Source: JANLSE01 sp038214135
GTDB taxonomy: Bacteria; Chloroflexota; Chloroflexia; Chloroflexales; Roseiflexaceae
DNA: 12,395 bases
Direction: 5' to 3'
Assembly: GCA_038214135.1 (NCBI GenBank)
Contig: JBBQSD010000160.1
Location: 1 to 12,395 of the forward strand
Below are positions 1 to 5,269 of the stretch, one piece after another. Under the pieces are notes generated by a model. The model saw only the letters and a list, made by a program, of their open reading frames with translations, was not told where the DNA came from and ran no database searches. A program made the translations under genes and the position numbers. The first letter of the stretch is position 1, and every line of letters begins with the position of its first letter.

Positions 1-352
1 ATTCTATGAGGCCGGCAAGGTGACAGCCGCACTCTGCCATGGAGTAGCAATTCTGCGCTATGCCAGGCTTTCGAATGGCGAGCCACTCGTCAAGGGCAGA
101 ACCGTCACAGGGTTTGCGAATATCGAGGAGGATTTTGCCGATCAGGCCATGTGGGATAACGGTTGGATGCCGCGTGACAGGCATGTGATGCCCTGGCGAA
201 TTGAGGATGAGGTCAAGAAACTGGGTGCGAACTACATCCAGGCCGGGCTGTGGAAGGGTTTTGCTATTCGCGATGGGAATTTAATCACTGGCCAGCAGAA
301 TTTCAGTGGGAGCGAGACGGCGCAATTAATAATTGAGACGTTGGGTCGATGA
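1..352 (+). CDS. DJ-1/PfpI family (Hsp31-like) protein, 3' part only
   Basis: The frame is open from the left edge (first full codon at base 2), so only about 116 C-terminal residues are seen. The GTG at 20 is an internal valine, not a credible start. Near the start of the visible part lies AALCHG, the nucleophile elbow of the DJ-1/PfpI superfamily, with the conserved cysteine followed by histidine. Downstream blocks (KGRTVTGF, then an acidic IEED stretch, VKKLGANY, and RDGNLITGQ near the end) match the layout of the Hsp31/YDR533C-type branch. Known members act as glyoxalase III/deglycase, chaperone or amidase-like enzymes in the cytoplasm; which applies cannot be told here. The stop overlaps the start of the bestrophin gene (ATGA at 349-352), so the two are probably co-translated. 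Family assignment is firm; the exact activity is not. Confidence 0.85.
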   Translation, partial: FYEAGKVTAALCHGVAILRYARLSNGEPLVKGRTVTGFANIEEDFADQAMWDNGWMPRDRHVMPWRIEDEVKKLGANYIQAGLWKGFAIRDGNLITGQQNFSGSETAQLIIETLGR

Positions 353-1287
353 TCATCAAGCGCAATTTTGATCCACGCAAAGTTGCTGCGTATGTCTGGC
401 AGGATGTGACGATTGCGCTGGTTGTTGCCGTGCTGGTGTATCTTATGGCAACAATGCTTGGCTGGAGTTTTGTTGCGCTTTCGTTTGCACCGCTTGGCTT
501 GCTTGGCACGGCACTCTCGATCTTTTTAGCCTTCCGTGCCAATACCTCATTTGCCCGTTGGGGTGAAGCCGCCCAGACGTGGGCTGCGATCAGTGCAGCC
601 AGCCGCATCTTTGGTCGGCTGGTGGTGACATTTACAGACTCGCACCGTCACATGCCGCAGTACAACGAGGAGATCGCCGAGGCATTCAAGCGCGAGCTTA
701 TCTACCGGCAGATCGCCTGGGCCAATGCCCTTCGATTGCAGCTGCGCGGGCAGCAGGAGTGGCCTGAAGTCGAACAGATGCTGCCAGATGCGGATAGTGT
801 GGCCATGCGTATGCAGCCCAACAAGCCACTCTATCTCATGAAGCGCCAGGGTCAGCGGATCTATGATGGGATGGCCAACGGCATACTGCAGGGCTTCGAT
901 AGCTTCCAGATCGAAGGGCAGCTCGCCGCGCTCTCCACGCAGCAGGCGGTGTGTGAACGGATCAAGGCCATTCCCATCCCGCGTCAGTACGATTATTTCA
1001 CGCGGCTGTTTGTGCGGGTTTTCGTGATCCTGCTGCCATTTTTCCTGATCAAGACGCTCACTGCCGATGGAGTGGCTTGGATGGTTATCCCGTTGACGGG
1101 TATCATCGCGTTTCTGTTCACCACGATTGAGCGCACTGGAGCAGTGAACGAGAATCCATTCGAGAACCAGATCACCGATGTGCCACTTGCAGCATATTGC
1201 CGCGAGATCGAGCGCGATTTGCGGGCATTAGTGGGTGAAACCGATCTGCCGCCACGGCTTGAACCACACGATGGCTATCTGTTCTGA
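349..1287 (+). CDS. Bestrophin-family (UPF0187) membrane channel protein
   Basis: 312 residues, the usual size for bacterial bestrophins. Hydrophobic segments are visible at about residues 19-38, 42-62, 216-236 and 241-260, leaving a long hydrophilic cytoplasmic middle, as in the family. Diagnostic stretches are FRANTSFARWGEA after the second helix (family pattern FRxNxSxxRWxE) and, after the last helix, an acidic NENPFENQITDVPL block that resembles the conserved E-x-P-F-x-x-x-x-x-D-x-P segment. Characterised bacterial homologues form homopentameric ion channels in the inner membrane; selectivity (cation or anion) cannot be predicted. The start ATG at 349 sits in an ATGA overlap with the preceding gene, which explains the lack of a strong Shine-Dalgarno sequence. 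The gene ends 23 bases before the convergent glycosyltransferase gene. Confidence 0.9.
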   Translation: MIIKRNFDPRKVAAYVWQDVTIALVVAVLVYLMATMLGWSFVALSFAPLGLLGTALSIFLAFRANTSFARWGEAAQTWAAISAASRIFGRLVVTFTDSHRHMPQYNEEIAEAFKRELIYRQIAWANALRLQLRGQQEWPEVEQMLPDADSVAMRMQPNKPLYLMKRQGQRIYDGMANGILQGFDSFQIEGQLAALSTQQAVCERIKAIPIPRQYDYFTRLFVRVFVILLPFFLIKTLTADGVAWMVIPLTGIIAFLFTTIERTGAVNENPFENQITDVPLAAYCREIERDLRALVGETDLPPRLEPHDGYLF

Positions 1288-1310
1288 GGAATACATGCTG
1301 TATAAGTAGG

Positions 1311-2456
1311 CTATTCAGCGCCAAGCGCGAATAATGCCATCCAACTCAGGCAGCCGAGGCACAGTAATAACATCAAGACTAGCACATGAAACCAGGCACT
1401 TACGTTCTGTGGAGAGATAATGCCGAGTTTTGTGTGTGAAAGGCCAGATTCTGTGCTTGGCGCGGGGTTTGGTTCGATCATAGGACTATCTAATGGCTCA
1501 AAAACCTCGTGTGAGCGATCCAGATCAATCTTCCATGCTGCCTGAAAGCCCCGCATGAGTGCAACAGCCCGGCCCAGGATTGGCGGAACCTGGAACTTGC
1601 CGAGGCTTTGCAGCATTGGCACAATGAGTGTTCGTAGGATCTCATACAGCATCACTGGAATGAGCTGCAGATGCCCGCAGCGCAGTAGTTTGCCATACAT
1701 GGCTGCGATGCCAAACATGTACCCGCGCATCAATGCGCGCGTTTCGGTAAAATTCCGGAAGCCGTAGTGGATCACATGAACGCGCTTTGTTCGGTAGACA
1801 GAATAGCCATGCAGCAGTGCTCGCACAGCAATATCGGTATCCTCGGCACATTGGAGTGGTGTGCCAGCGCCAAGGCGAGTATCGAATCCGCCCAGTTGCT
1901 CGATCATCGAACGGCGGACGCTCATACCAGCGCCAAGCACTGCTTGTGCTGTCCCAGCGCGGCACCAATCATACAGATTAGCCATCAGTAGATCATGAGC
2001 AATGGTCGTGCTTGGTATGAAGCCCTGCGTCTTATCGTGTGGTGCAGGTAGCACATCACAGAAAACGGCCACAGCCTGCGGGTAGGAGGTGTGGGCCGCC
2101 ACCATTTCACTGATCCAGTTGCCTGCTACTACACAGTCGTCATCTGTCATCAGCACGATTTCCCCATCAGCAAGGCCGATTCCGAGTGAACGTGCAAGCC
2201 CAAGGCCTCGGGTGGGTGTGCGAATGTAACGAAGCCGTTTGTCGTGCTGGTACATAGCAACGACCTGCTCGGTTCTATCATCAGAACTCTGATCAATAAT
2301 CAGCAGCTCAAAGGTGGCATAATCGTTTTGGAGAACACTTTCGATGGTGAGCGCTACCTGATCATACCGGTTGCAAGTGCATACAAGCACCGAAACAAGC
2401 TGCAGAGTCATATCAGTATGAATCGAGTGTGTTCTTGGCGCATTATGTTGTAACAT
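1311..2456 (-). CDS. Family 2 glycosyltransferase with C-terminal membrane helix
   Basis: 381 residues with a GT-A fold, family 2 signature. The N-terminal beta strand and nucleotide-sugar loop read VSVLVCTCNR (about 21-30), followed by LLIIDQSSDD (51-60). The metal-binding acidic cluster is MTDDDC (103-108), and an AEDTD motif at 204-208 supplies the likely catalytic-base region. After residue 240 the protein becomes hydrophobic in patches, and it ends with a clear transmembrane helix at about 355-376, so it should sit on the inner membrane. Such enzymes transfer sugars to lipid or polysaccharide acceptors; donor and acceptor are unknown. Start choice is uncertain: the ATG at 2456 has only a weak GTGAG upstream, and an internal ATG at 2411 begins right at the conserved core. 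It is separated from the PPTase gene by about 200 bases containing a likely own promoter, so membership in the PKS/NRPS cluster is doubtful. Confidence 0.85.
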   Translation of the reverse strand: MLQHNAPRTHSIHTDMTLQLVSVLVCTCNRYDQVALTIESVLQNDYATFELLIIDQSSDDRTEQVVAMYQHDKRLRYIRTPTRGLGLARSLGIGLADGEIVLMTDDDCVVAGNWISEMVAAHTSYPQAVAVFCDVLPAPHDKTQGFIPSTTIAHDLLMANLYDWCRAGTAQAVLGAGMSVRRSMIEQLGGFDTRLGAGTPLQCAEDTDIAVRALLHGYSVYRTKRVHVIHYGFRNFTETRALMRGYMFGIAAMYGKLLRCGHLQLIPVMLYEILRTLIVPMLQSLGKFQVPPILGRAVALMRGFQAAWKIDLDRSHEVFEPLDSPMIEPNPAPSTESGLSHTKLGIISPQNVSAWFHVLVLMLLLCLGCLSWMALFALGAE

Positions 2457-2469
2457 GTACTCACTGCTA

Positions 2470-2507
2470 CCGGAAGAGCGCTACGCTGCGCAACCGCTCT
2501 ACACCGG
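2470..2507 (-). repeat. Leader hairpin just upstream of the glycosyltransferase start
   Basis: An inverted repeat: CCGG (2470-2473) and AGAGCG (2475-2480) pair with CGCTCT (2495-2500) and CCGG (2504-2507). That makes ten base pairs with a small asymmetric internal bulge and a 14-base loop. It lies 14 bases before the ATG at 2456, so it would fold in the 5' leader close to the ribosome binding site. No T-run follows in either direction, so it is not a typical intrinsic terminator. A role in translation control or mRNA stability is only inferred. Confidence 0.4.
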
Positions 2508-2551
2508 AATGGTGTTGATTCTCAACATTGGAACATTCTACGACTCGTAAC

Positions 2552-2584
2552 CTTGTTTGACGATGCTTGTTTGATAATGCTTGC
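2552..2584. repeat. 14-bp tandem direct repeat in the intergenic spacer
   Basis: Two adjacent 14-bp units, CTTGTTTGACGATG (2552-2565) and CTTGTTTGATAATG (2566-2579), differ at two positions and are followed by CTTGC, the start of a third copy (2580-2584). They lie immediately downstream of the proposed -10 box of the minus-strand promoter, about where transcription would begin. This position suits a repressor operator, but no known operator is recognised. Confidence 0.45.
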
Positions 2585-2588
2585 TAGC

Positions 2589-2616
2589 ACTATATCAGGC
2601 TATACTCTAGCTTCAA
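2589..2616 (-). promoter_or_regulatory. Candidate sigma-70-type promoter for the glycosyltransferase
   Basis: On the minus strand a TTGAAG -35-like box (2611-2616) is followed after 16 bases by TATAGT (2589-2594), five of six matches to the TATAAT consensus. The surrounding 2550-2660 stretch is AT-rich compared with the flanking genes. It would give a leader of about 125 bases before the ATG at 2456, holding the tandem repeat and the hairpin. The -35 match is moderate and the host consensus is unknown. Confidence 0.4.
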
Positions 2617-2655
2617 GTGACAGATTGTTCGCACAAAGTTACAAATACGTTAGAT

Positions 2656-3423
2656 TCATATAATCGCATCAAATAGACGCAACTCGGTCGTATTCCCCTC
2701 AATAACAACAGCAGTAGTATATTCTGTATCAGTATCGATTGCGTACAACGACCAGCGGTCTGGCTGATCGTTAGCAATTCGCAACAACGCAGCAGGCTCG
2801 CCAGGCCGCAGGCTTACATCAAATTGTTTGAGTGGCAGAGCCAACCCTAGACCACATGCCTTGACAAAGGCTTCCTTGCGAACCCAACAGGCAAAAAAGG
2901 CAGCGCGGCGATGCGCTTCTGGCAGTGTACACAATTCGGCATATTCGCGCTCCGAGAACAGATCCGCAGCGATCGGTGCATAGTCGATATTGGTGCGAAC
3001 ACGCTCGATATCGATGCCAATTTGTCCTGCATAACGCACGGCGATCAGTACACGTTGATGCGAATGCGAAACATTAAATTCGATTGCCACATCCTGGAGA
3101 AACGGTTTGCCGTGTGGCCCATACCCAAACCGCAGCATAGCTGGGCTACTGTTGGTGTAACCGGCCAACAGTAATCGTAGCAAGCCGCGTGCCGCAACAA
3201 AGCGTCCGCGGTCACGAGCGAACACAAACCGTGCCGCCCGCTCCTGCTCATCGTTGCCTAGTGCATCCCCAAGATCGCCCTGTGCTGCCAGCAGATCCAG
3301 ATCCGCACGCCAGATGTGTGTTTCACCAAGCTGCAGCGGCGGGGCCATCGATGGTGCTAACCAGATTGAAGCAGCCATGCTCATTGATGTTGACTCAGCG
3401 TTGGTATCACGCCAGTTACCCAT
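2656..3423 (-). CDS. Sfp-type 4'-phosphopantetheinyl transferase
   Basis: Transfers the phosphopantetheine arm of coenzyme A to carrier-protein serines, which activates the ACP of the PKS and the PCP of the NRPS upstream in the operon. Numbering from the ATG at 3423 (255 residues): FNVSHS at 116-121, GIDIE at 136-140 with the Mg-binding D138 and E140, and WVRKEAF at 180-186 with E184 and the conserved lysine. All three family signatures are intact and the length is normal for the Sfp group. Two starts compete. The ATG at 3423 has a good GAGGTGA seven bases upstream but overlaps the hydrolase gene by 43 bases. The ATG at 3384 forms an ATGA junction with the hydrolase stop and starts nearer the family core (MSMAASIW), giving 242 residues. 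It is the last gene of the biosynthetic run, fitting a dedicated cluster PPTase, though it could also serve the rest of the cell. Confidence 0.93.
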   Translation of the reverse strand: MGNWRDTNAESTSMSMAASIWLAPSMAPPLQLGETHIWRADLDLLAAQGDLGDALGNDEQERAARFVFARDRGRFVAARGLLRLLLAGYTNSSPAMLRFGYGPHGKPFLQDVAIEFNVSHSHQRVLIAVRYAGQIGIDIERVRTNIDYAPIAADLFSEREYAELCTLPEAHRRAAFFACWVRKEAFVKACGLGLALPLKQFDVSLRPGEPAALLRIANDQPDRWSLYAIDTDTEYTTAVVIEGNTTELRLFDAII

Positions 3424-4352
3424 GCCCCAATCACCTCGACTAAGCGCTGCTGGCTACTGAGCAAATTGAAGATATGGTCGGCGTTCTGCAATATTTCGAC
3501 ACGCGCCACGCCATTGGCGCACAGCCGATCAATCTCATCGCCGGCGATCATGCGCACATAATCATAGCCAGTGCTGCCTTCTGTGAAAATGAACAGGAGT
3601 GATGTTCCGCGCTCACCAACAGCTTTCAGCATCGCACGGGCCTGCTCGCGCTCTGTGTTTGCGCCTGTTCCAACACTTGTACGGCTATCGATGGCCTTGC
3701 GTGTGCGAAACAGAAATGCCGCAATCCGATTCCAGATCAGATGCTTGAATAGATTCCCAATGATCGTCCGATAATCAGCCCGGCCCGTCAGGAAGCGCCG
3801 CAGCCGATCACTATTTGCGAGTGCATTGCGGCCATAGAAGTTGGCATAATAGGTTGCAACCTTGCGCTGCTTATCGAAGGTATCCCATTCCTGATTGACA
3901 CCCTCGGGGTTGATCATCACTGCTCCAACGATCTGTGGTTCGCGCTCTGCCACCACAAGTGAGGCGATTCCGCCCGAGCAGTGGCCGAGTAACAAGAAGC
4001 GCTGTGCGCCACGCTGCTCAGCAAGCGCTGCCATTGCGATCCGCACATCGGCCAGTACACTATCGAGCATCGGCATGGTTTCGGCATGTGGCGAGCTCTC
4101 GCCAATACCGGCAAGATCGAGCCGCAGTACTGGAAATCCGCGTGCTGCCAACGCCCGTGCAATTGTGACATACACACGGTTCGGGCCGACTCGGTGTAAT
4201 AAGCCGGCATTTAACATAATCACGGTCGGGAGATCGTCATCAGGACGGGTTGCCGGGTAGCTCAGGATTCCTATAAGCTGGTGGCCATCGCCGCAGACAA
4301 ACACTTCCTCGATGACAGATGTGAGCACTGGCTCAGTCATTGGTTTCATCAT
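3381..4352 (-). CDS. Alpha/beta hydrolase with cysteine in the nucleophile elbow
   Basis: 323 residues with a complete alpha/beta-hydrolase layout: oxyanion-hole region VIMLNAG (44-50), VLRLDLAGIGES (75-86), a nucleophile elbow LLGHCSGG (121-128), acid candidates E258 and D264, and an ADH histidine at 293. In the G-x-Nu-x-G geometry the nucleophile position is C125, as in dienelactone-hydrolase-type enzymes, rather than S126. It resembles, from memory, the exosortase A system-associated hydrolase 1 group (TIGR03100), and its neighbour resembles group 2 (TIGR03101); neither has a well-proven reaction. Within a PKS/NRPS operon lacking a thioesterase domain it is the best visible candidate for product release or for editing of misprimed carriers. 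The ATG at 4352 has GAGG seven bases upstream and overlaps the stop of the preceding gene (ATGA, 4349-4352). Further in-frame ATGs at codons 2 and 5 are possible starts. Confidence 0.85.
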   Translation of the reverse strand: MMKPMTEPVLTSVIEEVFVCGDGHQLIGILSYPATRPDDDLPTVIMLNAGLLHRVGPNRVYVTIARALAARGFPVLRLDLAGIGESSPHAETMPMLDSVLADVRIAMAALAEQRGAQRFLLLGHCSGGIASLVVAEREPQIVGAVMINPEGVNQEWDTFDKQRKVATYYANFYGRNALANSDRLRRFLTGRADYRTIIGNLFKHLIWNRIAAFLFRTRKAIDSRTSVGTGANTEREQARAMLKAVGERGTSLLFIFTEGSTGYDYVRMIAGDEIDRLCANGVARVEILQNADHIFNLLSSQQRLVEVIGAWVTGVIPTLSQHQ

Positions 4353-5173
4353 TGGTGTACCTCACTCAGCCAGTCCACAATTGCATTAAGAACCGGCAGC
4401 GGCACCAGCCCCTTATCAACCGATTCGGTCCATAGCTTGAAGCATTCCACATGCTGATGGCGCGCCCGAGCACCATACCCAAGCAGAACGTTGGTTAGTT
4501 CCTTGGCTGGCTCATCCGTATGGCTCTCAACGACCAGGATATCGGCTGCTGGGCTGCGCCGTGCCGCCAACATATTGATCGCCATAATCTGATCAAACAT
4601 TTGCGCCCCGATTGCGAAGCCAAGTAATTCACTTGGGCGCTGCTCAGTTGCATGTTTCAGCGCATCTTTTGGCCGCGCCAAGAAGCGCATGATCGCTTCC
4701 TGATGCTCGATGGCGGTTTCCTCAAGATACTGTTTGCCATTCACTGCCGGATCCCACAACACCAGTGAGGTGATCTCACGGCTACTTGCGGCGATCTCGG
4801 CAGCAAGGCTGGCACCAAGGCGCAGGCCAACCAGGCAGATCGAGCCGACGCCCGAGCGGTCGCGGAGTTCACTGATCGCCGCACGCAGATTGGCTCGCCA
4901 GTCGTCCAGCGTCACGGCTGCGCTATCCCCAGCTGAATCGCCTGTGCCAAGATAATCGGCGCGCAGCACGGGGAAGCCCGCCCGCGCCAAGCGCTGTGCT
5001 AGTTGCAGGCAGGCTCGGTGTGAACGGATATACTCCTGCCAGGCTGGGTAGCAGATCACCACACCACAATCGCGGGCAGGCTCAGCTGGCATATGATAAC
5101 AGGCAAAGATCTGATGATCTGCCGATCCCATGAAGAATGGCTCGATCATCTCTGCTGCTGGCGCGCTCGACAT
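4349..5173 (-). CDS. Alpha/beta-hydrolase-fold protein lacking a normal catalytic triad
   Basis: 274 residues with the fold landmarks VVICYPAWQEY (38-48, strand and oxyanion region), VLRADYLGTGDS (69-80) and the elbow ICLVGLRLGAS (112-122). At the elbow the nucleophile position of G-x-Nu-x-G is R118, not Ser, Cys or Asp. No convincing catalytic histidine is seen near the C-terminus, where the family usually has an x-x-H turn; the equivalent region reads CFKLWTESVDKG. It is therefore probably a non-hydrolytic binding or scaffolding partner, or uses an unusual mechanism. The GLRLGA elbow recalls the exosortase A system-associated hydrolase 2 group (TIGR03101), which is encoded beside a group 1 partner just as here. 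The start at 5173 is well supported by AGAGGAG (plus-strand 5180-5186) six bases upstream. It lies 96 bases downstream of the NRPS stop, across a palindrome-rich spacer, and shares an ATGA with the next gene. Confidence 0.82.
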   Translation of the reverse strand: MSSAPAAEMIEPFFMGSADHQIFACYHMPAEPARDCGVVICYPAWQEYIRSHRACLQLAQRLARAGFPVLRADYLGTGDSAGDSAAVTLDDWRANLRAAISELRDRSGVGSICLVGLRLGASLAAEIAASSREITSLVLWDPAVNGKQYLEETAIEHQEAIMRFLARPKDALKHATEQRPSELLGFAIGAQMFDQIMAINMLAARRSPAADILVVESHTDEPAKELTNVLLGYGARARHQHVECFKLWTESVDKGLVPLPVLNAIVDWLSEVHQ

Positions 5174-5179
5174 CTGGTG

Positions 5180-5186
5180 CTCCTCT
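5180..5186 (-). promoter_or_regulatory. Strong Shine-Dalgarno site of the alpha/beta-hydrolase-fold gene
   Basis: On the minus strand AGAGGAG ends six bases before the ATG at 5173. It is the strongest ribosome binding site in the window and indicates fresh translation initiation after the palindrome-containing gap, in contrast to the coupled starts of the two genes that follow. Confidence 0.6.
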
Positions 5187-5202
5187 AGCTATGGATGTTG
5201 GG

Positions 5203-5217
5203 GCGTATCGCATACGC
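5203..5217. repeat. Intergenic palindrome GCGTAT-CGC-ATACGC
   Basis: A perfect 6-bp inverted repeat with a 3-base centre, between the NRPS stop and the hydrolase-fold gene. It is enclosed by GGGGC (5200-5204) and GCCCC (5223-5227), which could pair in a larger structure. GGGGCGTAT...ATACGC-type palindromes recur in intergenic DNA of several environmental phyla as I recall, so a dispersed repeat copy is plausible. Confidence 0.55.
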
Positions 5218-5225
5218 ACCATGCC

Positions 5226-5245
5226 CCGCAGGCTGAAGCCTGCGG
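5226..5245. repeat. Perfect 9-bp intergenic hairpin repeat
   Basis: CCGCAGGCT (5226-5234) and AGCCTGCGG (5237-5245) form a perfect 9-bp, GC-rich inverted repeat around a GA centre. Outer GCACC (5216-5220) and GGTGC (5252-5256) are also complementary and could extend it. It would fold stably in mRNA between the NRPS and hydrolase cistrons. No U-run follows on the minus strand, so it looks more like a REP-type element or mRNA-stabilising structure than a classical terminator. Confidence 0.6.
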
Positions 5246-5269
5246 ATTCCGGGTGCCAATAGCTGTATG

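Noticed and set aside
20..22. GTG as a start codon for the first plus-strand gene
   Set aside because: The frame is open to the left edge and the residues before it (FYEAGK) continue the DJ-1/PfpI fold just before the nucleophile elbow, so the gene is truncated by the window.
1297..1319. Hairpin between the convergent bestrophin and glycosyltransferase genes as a bidirectional terminator
   Set aside because: GCTGTATA and TATTCAGC pair with one mismatch and a 7-base loop, but the stem is short and AT-rich, overlaps the glycosyltransferase stop and has no T-run.
5226..5245. Rho-independent terminator at the end of the NRPS gene
   Set aside because: The stem is strong, but on the minus strand it is followed by GGGCATGGTGCG with no U-tract, and tightly linked co-directional genes follow.
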